DNA of 64,000 bases from the NCBI GenBank assembly GCA_022823165.1, contig JAJDXR010000091.1, forward strand, positions 1 through 64,000, read 5' to 3'. Positions 8,409 through 15,387 of the stretch are shown in pieces. The position numbers were made by a program, and so were the translations under genes. Source of the stretch: Anaerolineae bacterium. Lineage in GTDB: Bacteria > Chloroflexota > Anaerolineae > Aggregatilineales > Phototrophicaceae. Under the pieces are notes generated by a model. The model worked only from the letters and a program-made list of their open reading frames with translations. It did not search any database and was not told where the DNA came from. Position 1 is the stretch's first letter, and the number at the start of each line of letters is the position of its first letter.

Positions 8409-9284
8409 ATGAAACTCTTAACCTATCAGTCAAGCAAAGGCATCCGGCTCGGCGTCGTGACGGCGCGCGGCGTGCTGGATGTGGCGGCGGCCGCTGCGGC
8501 CACTGGAATCGACTGCCCGGCCAGTCCCGATGATTTATACGCGCAAGGCTCGGCGGCGCTGCCAGGGCTGGCGGCCTTGCTCGCGGCGGCGGACGACCCG
8601 GCGCTTTATCGCGAGGAGTCGGACTTGACTTACGGGCCGGCGGTGCCCAACCCGGGCAAGATTTTGTGCGTCGGCTTGAATTACCAGAAGCACGCGGCGG
8701 AATCCGGCATGGCGGCGCCTGAGGAACCCGTGCTATTCAGCAAGTTCAATAACACCATCGCCGCCCCGAACGAAGACATCCCGCTGCAAGCCGATTGGGA
8801 GACGGTCGACTACGAATCGGAGTTGGGCGTGGTCATGGGCGCGACCGTACGCAACGTCTCGGTCGAAGATGCGCTGGATGCCGTTTTCGGCTACTGCAAT
8901 ATGAACGACCTCAGCGAGCGCGACTTCCAGATGCGCAGCGGGCAGTGGCTGCTGGGCAAGACGCTGGACAAATTCCTGCCCCTGGGTCCCTACGTGGTCA
9001 CGGCTGACGAAGTCCCCGACCCGCAAAATATGTCGATCAAAGGCTGGCTGAATGGCGAACTGCGGCAGAGCAGCAATACGGCCGACATGATCTTCAGCGT
9101 GGCCGAGGTCATTGCCTACGCCAGCCGCATCATGACGCTGGAACCCGGCGATGTCATCAGCAGCGGCACGCCCGAAGGCGTCATCCTGGGCATGGATCCG
9201 CGCGTGTGGCTGAAGCCCGGCGATGAATACATCGTCGAAGTCGAAGGCTTGGGCAAGCTGGCCAATCGCATGGTCAAGGCTTAG
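8409..9284 (+). CDS. Fumarylacetoacetate hydrolase (FAH) family protein
   Basis: This 291-residue protein starts MKLLTYQSSKGIRLGVV. It contains the core GKILCVGLNYQKHAAESG, the metal ligands in DYESELGVVMG and the WLLGKTLDKFLPLGPYVV and SSGTPEGVILG segments of the FAH superfamily. Members include fumarylpyruvate hydrolases, 2-keto-3-deoxy acid dehydratases and oxaloacetate decarboxylases, so the exact reaction is open. I used the ATG at 8409; an earlier in-frame ATG at 8286 would add a tail unlike the family. An NAD-dependent epimerase gene starts 2 nt after its stop, so the two are translationally linked. Confidence 0.9.
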   Translation: MKLLTYQSSKGIRLGVVTARGVLDVAAAAAATGIDCPASPDDLYAQGSAALPGLAALLAAADDPALYREESDLTYGPAVPNPGKILCVGLNYQKHAAESGMAAPEEPVLFSKFNNTIAAPNEDIPLQADWETVDYESELGVVMGATVRNVSVEDALDAVFGYCNMNDLSERDFQMRSGQWLLGKTLDKFLPLGPYVVTADEVPDPQNMSIKGWLNGELRQSSNTADMIFSVAEVIAYASRIMTLEPGDVISSGTPEGVILGMDPRVWLKPGDEYIVEVEGLGKLANRMVKA

Positions 9285-9286
9285 CC

Positions 9287-10234
9287 ATGGCCGCTACTTA
9301 TCTGGTCACGGGCGGCATGGGCTGCATCGGCGCCTGGGCGCTGACGCATTTGCAACGCAGCGGCGCGCGCGCGGTCAACTTCGACTTGAGCGACGATCGC
9401 CACCGTATCAACTGGCTGATGAGCGCCGAAGAACAGGCGGATATCACATTTGTGCAGGGCGATTTGCGTGATACCGAAGCCGTTAAAGCGGTCTTCGCCG
9501 AGCAGGACATTACCCATGTGATCCACCTGGCGGCGCTGCAAGTGCCTTTCTGCCGCGCCAACCCGCCCTTGGGCGCCGAGGTCAACGTCACTGGCACGGT
9601 CAACATCTTTGAGGCGGCTCGCGCGCAGGGTATCGGGCATATCGCCTACGCCTCGTCCATAGGCGTTTATGGTCCGCCGTCGGATTTTCCGCCGGGATTG
9701 ATCGCGCATGACGCGCCCAAAAAACCGCGTACGCTCTATGGCGCTTACAAGGTCTGCAACGAGCAGACGGCGCTGGTCTACTATGAAGATTACGGCATCA
9801 GCAGCACAGCCCTGCGTCCCTATACTGTCTATGGCGTGGGGCGCGATCAAGGCATGACCAGCGAACCGACCAAAGCATTGGCGGCGGTCGCGAAGGGGCA
9901 GCCTTACCAAATACCCTTCAGCGGCACGATGCAATTCCAGCTGGCTTCCGATGTGGCGCGGCAATTCATTTTGGCGGCCGAGCAGCCGCTGGACGGCGCC
10001 TGCGGCTTCAATTTAGGCGGCGGCGATCCCGTCACTGTCGCCGATTTTGTGGATGCCGCGCTGGAGGTCTTGCCCGCGGCCCAAATCGAGGTGGCGGACA
10101 ATCCGCTGCCCTTCCCGGCCGGCTTTGATGACAGCGAATTGCGGGCGAGTTTCGGCGCCGTCTACGAAACACCTCTGGCGGAGGGCGTCGCGCAGACGAT
10201 CGCGCATATTCAGCGGCTGGGGGATGGGATCTAG
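9287..10234 (+). CDS. NAD-dependent epimerase/dehydratase (extended SDR)
   Basis: The product is 315 residues. The N-terminal TYLVTGGMGCIGAWAL is the Rossmann GxxGxxG motif. The catalytic Ser-Tyr-Lys set is visible in YASSIGVYG and TLYGAYKVCNE (YxxxK). GALRPYTVYG-type residues and the C-terminal substrate domain fit nucleotide-sugar epimerases and uronate dehydrogenases. It lies 2 nt behind the FAH-family gene, which suggests a shared sugar-acid pathway. The substrate is not resolved. Confidence 0.88.
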   Translation: MAATYLVTGGMGCIGAWALTHLQRSGARAVNFDLSDDRHRINWLMSAEEQADITFVQGDLRDTEAVKAVFAEQDITHVIHLAALQVPFCRANPPLGAEVNVTGTVNIFEAARAQGIGHIAYASSIGVYGPPSDFPPGLIAHDAPKKPRTLYGAYKVCNEQTALVYYEDYGISSTALRPYTVYGVGRDQGMTSEPTKALAAVAKGQPYQIPFSGTMQFQLASDVARQFILAAEQPLDGACGFNLGGGDPVTVADFVDAALEVLPAAQIEVADNPLPFPAGFDDSELRASFGAVYETPLAEGVAQTIAHIQRLGDGI

Positions 10235-10244
10235 CCAGCCGGCG

Positions 10245-10829
10245 CTAGCTGCCGGCGCTCTCCGGAAATAGCTGCGTTAATTCGAGTTCAAAACCGGGCA
10301 AGACGTCTTCGCCGGAGAGAAGGCCATCACGGGCGACGAATTCAATATCCAGTCGCGAGCTATCAGCGGCGCGGCAGACATCGACGCCTTTTTCGGCGGG
10401 CCGTACTATCCAGACCAGACTGGCGCCGTATTCCAAGTAGATTTGCGCTTTGCGGCGGATTTGCCGCAGCGAGTTAGAGGGTGAGACGATTTCGATGGCT
10501 AAATCAGGCATGGTTGAGAGGAATCCATCTTCAGGTTGTCCGCTCAAGCGCGCGTGGCTGACGAAGGCGACATCCGGCGCCAGCAACGTACTTCGGTCGT
10601 CGGCGGGGTAAAAGCCGAGTTCAACGTGCACTTCTCCTAAGTCGCGTTCCTCTACATGCATTCCGATAATCCGATCAATGCGACTGGCGAGCCTGCTGTG
10701 GACGCGCTGTACCGGTGACATTTCAAATAGCTCTCCGTCAATCAGGTAAAAGCGGCGGCGATTGAATTCCGGTGTGCGCGCCAAATGCTGGACGCTATCG
10801 ACCGTGTGCAGTTGCTGTTGGATAGCCAT
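10245..10829 (-). CDS. Uma2 family endonuclease (DUF820)
   Basis: This 194-residue PD-(D/E)XK-fold protein has the core residues in LLAPDVAFVS (Asp), LAIEIVSPSN (Glu-x-Val) and RRKAQIYLEYGASLVWIV. Uma2 proteins are very abundant in Cyanobacteria and Chloroflexota, and their role is uncertain (proposed nuclease or mobile-element function). It is convergent with the epimerase, with a 10-nt gap. A second Uma2 gene lies at 25508-26089; the two are not close copies. Confidence 0.88.
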   Translation of the reverse strand: MAIQQQLHTVDSVQHLARTPEFNRRRFYLIDGELFEMSPVQRVHSRLASRIDRIIGMHVEERDLGEVHVELGFYPADDRSTLLAPDVAFVSHARLSGQPEDGFLSTMPDLAIEIVSPSNSLRQIRRKAQIYLEYGASLVWIVRPAEKGVDVCRAADSSRLDIEFVARDGLLSGEDVLPGFELELTQLFPESAGS

Positions 10830-10861
10830 GCTGCCCTTGCCTTGCGCTTGCTGTCAGCCTA

Positions 10862-10947
10862 GCATACCATATTCGCCGGCTGCCTCCGAAACCGCGTTGG
10901 CTCCAGTCTGCGACATTGGCGCGGTGGAATACGTACAGGAAAAGTAG
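10862..10947 (+). pseudogene. Remnant of a CDIGAVEY-type C-terminus (choice-of-anchor Q-like protein)
   Basis: A short frame ending in a stop at 10945-10947 reads ...PAASETALAPVCDIGAVEY and a few more residues. The CDIGAVEY ending is the hallmark C-terminus of large parallel-beta-helix surface proteins in Chloroflexota and relatives. No gene body of that kind lies upstream; the region is occupied by the oppositely oriented Uma2 gene. I infer a deletion or recombination scar left by a lost surface-protein gene. Confidence 0.5.
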
Positions 10948-11026
10948 GGGTGGTTAAGCCGAACACAAGTCGCTTTTCTCTGCGCCCTCAGTAGATGCAA
11001 GTAAGTCATGCAAATTTCACAGCATC

Positions 11027-11050
11027 GGGTCAGCCAAGCCTGACCCCTAC
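11027..11050 (-). repeat. REP-family palindrome, reverse copy
   Basis: On the minus strand this reads GTAGGGGTCAGG then CTTGG and CTGACCC, a hairpin variant of the dispersed GTAGGGGCGA...TCGCCC repeat. It pairs with a forward copy 25 bp away, so the two form a divergent couple. Confidence 0.75.
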
Positions 11051-11075
11051 CGGGTTCAAAATATAGTCGAAATTT

Positions 11076-11099
11076 GTAGGGGCGAGCCTTGGCTCGCCC
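11076..11099 (+). repeat. REP-family palindrome, forward copy
   Basis: This reads GTAGGGGCGAGCC, then TTGGCTCGCCC. The GGGCGAGCC and GGCTCGCCC arms can fold into a hairpin. It is identical in type to the copy at 33134-33157. Confidence 0.85.
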
Positions 11100-11166
11100 G
11101 CACAAACACGAAAATTCGCTATTTTATGATGATGTACCTATATTCTCATTACTTACTCGCACTTAC

Positions 11167-11186
11167 TTCTGTGTCTCTGTAGTGAA
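11167..11186 (+). repeat. CTCTGTG-type dispersed repeat fragment
   Basis: The stretch TTCTGTGTCTCTGTAGTGAA resembles the sequences at 50745-50774 and 59563-59592. It ends 24 nt before the sppA start codon. It belongs to a second short-repeat family in this window. Its function is unknown. Confidence 0.55.
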
Positions 11187-11210
11187 AAGAAAAATGGAAA
11201 GTCTAAAGCC

Positions 11211-12884
11211 ATGTCCAAAACGATGAGAATGTTCCAGCAGCTCAGCACCGGCCTGCTTAACATGCAGCGGGCGCGCGTCAAGGCAATCGACTATGTCATG
11301 ATCAAGATTCCAGCGTCCTTCGCGCCCATTCCCAAAGAGCGCAACCTTTTGCAGCGCCAGATCCTGGGCGCGCCGCCCATGAGCCTGCTGGAATTTGTGG
11401 CGGCGCTGGAGCGCATCGGCGAGGACCCGCGGCCGCTGGGTGTGATTCTCTATTTCCGCGGCTTGTCCGCCAGCACAGCCGACTTGCAGACCATGCGCGA
11501 CGCTATTCTGCGCCTGCGGGACAAGGGCAAACGCGCCCTCAGCTACGCGCCCGGCTATCGCACGATGGAGTACTACGTGGCCAGCGCCTGCGACGAAATC
11601 TTGTTGCCGCCCGGGGGCATGCTGGAGACCTCGGGGCTTTTCAGCCAGCAAGTCTTTCTCAAAGAGGGCTTGGGCGCGGCTGGCCTGCAATGGGACTCGG
11701 TGGCGATTTCTCCCTACAAAGGCGCCGCCGATATGCTGACGCGCGCAGAACCCTCGCCGGAGGGCCGCGAACAGACCAATTGGCTGCTGGATTCGATCTA
11801 CGAGACGGTCATCGACGGCATCGCCGCCACGCGCAAGATGAAGCCGGACGAAGTAACCTACATGATCAACGCCGCCTTGCACATGAGCGACGCCGCGCTC
11901 GACAAAGGCTACGTCGACGGGGTCATGAACGAGGAGCAGCTGCCGGAATACCTGGGCGTCAGCAAGGTCACCCTGTGGGAAGAAGCGGATGGGCAGGTCT
12001 ACCTGCCCGAGCGCGACTTCAGCGGCAAATATGTGGCGGTAGTGTATGGCGGAGGCATGATCGTCGATGGCGAAAGCGCCAACCCGCCCGGCGATACGCC
12101 GCTGCCGATTCCCTTGGTCGGCGGCGAGCGGCTGGGCGATGTCACCTTGAATCAGCAGGTGCGCAATTTAATGCGCGACCCGCAATGCGGGGCGCTGGTG
12201 CTCTATATCGACAGCGGAGGCGGCTCGGCTACGGCCTCGGAGTCGATGGCGTCGGCGCTGGCGCAATTCGCCAAATCGCGGCCGCTGGTGGTTTATATGG
12301 GCGGCGTCGCGGCCTCGGGCGGATATTACATCGCCACGCCGGCGCACTGGATCGTGGCGCAAGCGGGCACCATCACCGGCTCGATCGGCGTGCTCATGGG
12401 CAAGCTGGTGAATAGCGACATGCTGAGCAAGCTGCGCTTCAACGCTTTCTCGTACTTGCGCGGCGACAATGCCGACCTGCTCAGCGGCGAGAGCCATTTC
12501 AGCGCTGACCAGCGCGATATGATCCGCGCCAGCGTCGACCACATCTACGAGCAATTCCTGGGGCGCGTGGCGGAAAGCCGCGGCAAAACCAGCGCCGAGA
12601 TTGACGCTATTGGCGGCGGCCGCGTCTGGACCGGGCAGCAAGCGCTGGCGCATGGACTGGTGGATGAGCTGGGTAATTTGCAGACGGCCATAGACAAGGC
12701 GCGCGCCCTGGCCAAGTTGAGCGCGTCGGCGCCGTCGCTGCTGATCCGCGATAAAGGCAAGCCTATCGGCGTACAAGCGGCCGAGCAAAATCCGGCCGCG
12801 CTGGTGCAGTATGCGGCGGAGGGCGTCGAGCAGTTGAGCAATCGCGCCCAGTGCCTGATGCCCTTTGAGTGGCGGGTGAAGTAG
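11211..12884 (+). CDS. sppA: Signal peptide peptidase SppA (long form)
   Basis: This 557-residue tandem-domain S49 serine protease degrades cleaved signal peptides in the membrane. The long form uses a Lys in the N-terminal domain and a Ser in the C-terminal domain. K170 in SPYKGAADMLTRAE and S369 in GGVAASGGYYIA are in the right places, and IDSGGGSATASE and AGTITGSIGVL are typical. I see no strong N-terminal membrane anchor, so attachment may be peripheral. A GGAAAG site precedes the ATG. Downstream, the DUF488 cassette separates it from a PepF peptidase gene. Confidence 0.92.
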   Translation: MSKTMRMFQQLSTGLLNMQRARVKAIDYVMIKIPASFAPIPKERNLLQRQILGAPPMSLLEFVAALERIGEDPRPLGVILYFRGLSASTADLQTMRDAILRLRDKGKRALSYAPGYRTMEYYVASACDEILLPPGGMLETSGLFSQQVFLKEGLGAAGLQWDSVAISPYKGAADMLTRAEPSPEGREQTNWLLDSIYETVIDGIAATRKMKPDEVTYMINAALHMSDAALDKGYVDGVMNEEQLPEYLGVSKVTLWEEADGQVYLPERDFSGKYVAVVYGGGMIVDGESANPPGDTPLPIPLVGGERLGDVTLNQQVRNLMRDPQCGALVLYIDSGGGSATASESMASALAQFAKSRPLVVYMGGVAASGGYYIATPAHWIVAQAGTITGSIGVLMGKLVNSDMLSKLRFNAFSYLRGDNADLLSGESHFSADQRDMIRASVDHIYEQFLGRVAESRGKTSAEIDAIGGGRVWTGQQALAHGLVDELGNLQTAIDKARALAKLSASAPSLLIRDKGKPIGVQAAEQNPAALVQYAAEGVEQLSNRAQCLMPFEWRVK

Positions 12885-12996
12885 GGCGATTCAGTTCGCG
12901 CGATTCCTGCGAACATTTGAGCGGATTTCATTGACAAGCTCTGCAAATGAGATAGAATTGCGGGTGTTGTCGGTTATTTCCAGGGGAAGCGCATCC

Positions 12997-13509
12997 ATGA
13001 ATGAAATCTTCACCATCGGCTACGGTGGCCGCGATACGAGTGATTTCATTGCCTTATTGAACCAATACGACATTGATACGCTTGTCGATGTGCGCTCACA
13101 ACCCTACTCGCGATACGCGCCGGATTTCAACAAAGAACGGCTGTCCGCTATCTTGAGTCGCAGCGGTATCGCCTATCAATTTATGGGCGATTCGCTCGGC
13201 GGCAGGCCGGACGACAGCGAATGTTATACCTACAGTCCGCAGCGCAAGAAGAAGCTGTTGGACGCCAGGAAATGCGAGACGAGAGACTTCTACCAGCGGG
13301 GGATTTCACGATTGAAACGAGCGCTGTCGGCAGGTCGAAGAATCGCGCTCATGTGCAGCGAGCTAGAGCCGCACGACTGTCATCGGGGTTACGTGCTCGG
13401 CAAAACGCTTGACGACGATGAAACGACGGTCGTGCACATTGGCCGGTATGGCGAACCACTGACGCAATCGCAGATTCGAGAGACGAACTATCAAGAAGCT
13501 CTTCTCTGA
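12997..13509 (+). CDS. DUF488 family protein, first of pair
   Basis: The 170-residue product starts MNEIFTIGYGGRDTSDFIALL at an ATG preceded by AGGGGAA. DUF488 landmarks are present: the TIGY opening, D31-V-R33 in LVDVRSQPYSR, and the C-terminal C120-x-E122...C128-H129-R130 motif (MCSELEPHDCHR). The conserved Cys/His/Arg residues suggest a catalytic or nucleotide/nucleic-acid binding pocket, but biochemical function is not established to my knowledge. It is the first of four tightly spaced co-directional genes (two DUF488, two dual-OB-like) set between sppA and pepF. Confidence 0.88.
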   Translation: MNEIFTIGYGGRDTSDFIALLNQYDIDTLVDVRSQPYSRYAPDFNKERLSAILSRSGIAYQFMGDSLGGRPDDSECYTYSPQRKKKLLDARKCETRDFYQRGISRLKRALSAGRRIALMCSELEPHDCHRGYVLGKTLDDDETTVVHIGRYGEPLTQSQIRETNYQEALL

Positions 13510-13540
13510 TACTCCACCCCACTCTCAGACGGACAATCTA

Positions 13541-14086
13541 ATGACAACTGAGCTGCAAACGATATTTACCATTGGCGTGTACGGCTCTACTGAAGAGTCG
13601 TTTTTTGGCGCGCTCGTCGAGAATGAGATCGAGCTTTTCATTGACATTCGCGCGCGGCGTGGGATGCGCGGTTCGAGATACAGCTATGCCAACAGCAAGT
13701 ATTTGCAAGAGAAGTTGAAAGACTTGGGGATTTACTACGCGCATCTAAAAGAGCTTGCGCCGAACAAAGAAATTCGCGGCATTCAGCAGTCAGCGGATAA
13801 AGAAGGCCGGACAGCCAAGCGCCAGCGCGCGGTGCTGAGCAAGGATTACATTCGAGCGTACAAACGCGACATTCTGAACATCTACAAACGCCAGCCAGAG
13901 TCTAAGTTCAACGCCGAGGCGATGCTTGCCCTAGTCAGGCAAACGTCGCAGTATCCTAGCGACCGGCCGCTTAGGCGCATCCTCCTGTTCTGCGTGGAAC
14001 AGCAGGCGGAGGCATGCCATCGCTCGCTGGTCGCCGAAGCGTGGGAACGACAGCAAGATGTTCGCATTGAGCACATATCCGGTTGA
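13541..14086 (+). CDS. DUF488 family protein, second of pair
   Basis: This 181-residue protein is divergent from its neighbour but keeps the frame of the family: FTIGVYGSTEESFFGAL at the start, D35-I-R37, and C151-x-E153...C159-H160-R161 (FCVEQQAEACHR). It has a central basic insertion (residues 84-118, rich in K and R) that the first copy lacks, which could contact nucleic acid. It lies 31 nt after the first copy and 12 nt before the next gene. The pair looks like two subfamilies kept together rather than a recent duplication. Confidence 0.85.
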   Translation: MTTELQTIFTIGVYGSTEESFFGALVENEIELFIDIRARRGMRGSRYSYANSKYLQEKLKDLGIYYAHLKELAPNKEIRGIQQSADKEGRTAKRQRAVLSKDYIRAYKRDILNIYKRQPESKFNAEAMLALVRQTSQYPSDRPLRRILLFCVEQQAEACHRSLVAEAWERQQDVRIEHISG

Positions 14087-14098
14087 CGGACGGCACAA

Positions 14099-14725
14099 GT
14101 GGCGCACGTTTTGATTGTTGGCAAGACGAATATGGGCAAGCAGCTATGCTTGGGCGGAATCGTGCTGGAGAATCGCCGCAGCGTCCGCCTGCTACCCAGC
14201 AAGGGTACAGGCCATCCACTTGACAAACCGATAGACTTGGGCGATGTCTGGGACATGGTTTTCAATGAAGTTCCAGCTTCAGAGATCGCAGCGCCTCACA
14301 CGGAAGATGTACGGGCAATTAGCGGACGGCGTATCGGGCGCTACTCTGGCAATGAGTTGCTCAAGAAGCTTGTTGATTGCATTACAGTACGGACGATTGA
14401 CCCACAAGAATTATTCGACTCCCATATTCGATTCACGAGAAACGCGCGCGGATATGTTTCGCCAAGACACAGCCTGCCGCAATATAGCACAGGCTTCTGG
14501 CGATTTCGTCTACCTCTATTGCGTATCGCCGAAGATGACGGGTCTCGATTCTGGGTTTTGAGCGAGCGTGGAAGGATAATTCTGGACGTAAAATATGTAG
14601 GGTTGGAAGAAGAAGTTCCAGAGGAAATATCGCCCGGCGCATTGCTACGCTTTTCTCTTGCGCATCCGTTTCCCGACGATCCGCAAAAGCGCTGTTTCTT
14701 GCAGCTCTCGGGTTGGTTCCTCTAA
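14099..14725 (+). CDS. Dual-OB-like protein, first paralogue (208 aa)
   Basis: This starts at a GTG, giving MAHVLIVGKTNMGKQLCLGG. Predicted all-beta character and the shared landmarks EIAAPHTED, LPQYSTGFWRF, LDVKYVG and a C-terminal LQLSGWFL match the following gene, also exactly 208 residues long. The pattern recalls the dual-OB-fold domain family; that assignment is from memory and needs a profile search. The GKTNMGKQ start is not a proper Walker A. Tight spacing to the DUF488 pair suggests a DUF488/OB complex acting on nucleic acid or nucleotides. Confidence 0.75.
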   Translation: MAHVLIVGKTNMGKQLCLGGIVLENRRSVRLLPSKGTGHPLDKPIDLGDVWDMVFNEVPASEIAAPHTEDVRAISGRRIGRYSGNELLKKLVDCITVRTIDPQELFDSHIRFTRNARGYVSPRHSLPQYSTGFWRFRLPLLRIAEDDGSRFWVLSERGRIILDVKYVGLEEEVPEEISPGALLRFSLAHPFPDDPQKRCFLQLSGWFL

Positions 14726-14744
14726 GCAATTTAGGGAGACTCTG

Positions 14745-15371
14745 ATGGATGACGTACTGATAGCGAGCAAAACTAGCAACGGTCAGGAAATATTCTTAGG
14801 TGGAGTAAATCTCACCACCAAAAGAAATGTCCAGCTTGGTCCTGGTCATGTTGGCTACGCTCATCAAAATGACATACAGATGAATATCGGCGAAGTCTGG
14901 CAACTCGAGCTGGGGCGTTTCTCGGAAATGGAAATTTGTGCGCCTCATACTGAAAACTGGAATATCATGTGGAAGGGGTTGCACACCAAAACAGTTCCAC
15001 GTACTGAACTCAGACACTTTATCCTGAATCACTTAGACGCGCCGTACGTACAACCGAGCGCGCTATTTGATGGCTTGGTTGAATTCAACGAAAATGGCAA
15101 AGGGTTTATTGAGGTCGAGGGAAGTCTTCCAAACTATAGCGTCGGTTTGTGGCGATTTCATGATCCGCTACACCACGATTATGACAACAATGAAAACGAA
15201 GACGGTAACTATTATCACTCTGAGAGTAGAGATTTTCGCGTAAAGTACACAGGTGTGTCAAATCCTGAGCGCGTTCTTCCTCCCGACACAATCTTACGAT
15301 TTTTCCTGTCTCAACCCTACGAGTTCATGGGCAAAGACGTTTATTGGCTGCTTTTGTCCGGCTGGTTCTAA
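14745..15371 (+). CDS. Dual-OB-like protein, second paralogue (208 aa)
   Basis: Starting at an ATG with TTAGGGAG upstream, this protein aligns along its length with the preceding one: LIASKTSNGQEIFLGGVNL, MEICAPHTEN, LPNYSVGLWRF, FRVKYTG and LLLSGWF. It carries an acidic/Asn-rich insertion (HHDYDNNENEDGNYYHS) before the fifth shared block. The gene is clearly more AT-rich than sppA or pepF on either side, which fits horizontal acquisition of the cassette. Its stop is 16 nt before the pepF start. Confidence 0.75.
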   Translation: MDDVLIASKTSNGQEIFLGGVNLTTKRNVQLGPGHVGYAHQNDIQMNIGEVWQLELGRFSEMEICAPHTENWNIMWKGLHTKTVPRTELRHFILNHLDAPYVQPSALFDGLVEFNENGKGFIEVEGSLPNYSVGLWRFHDPLHHDYDNNENEDGNYYHSESRDFRVKYTGVSNPERVLPPDTILRFFLSQPYEFMGKDVYWLLLSGWF

Positions 15372-15387
15372 CACAAAGGAGCATTCC

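Noticed and set aside
14099-14160. GKTNMGKQ near the start of the first 208-aa protein, resembling a P-loop
   Set aside because: It lacks the GxxxxGK[ST] spacing, and the paralogue has SKTSNGQE there, so nucleotide binding by a Walker motif is not supported.
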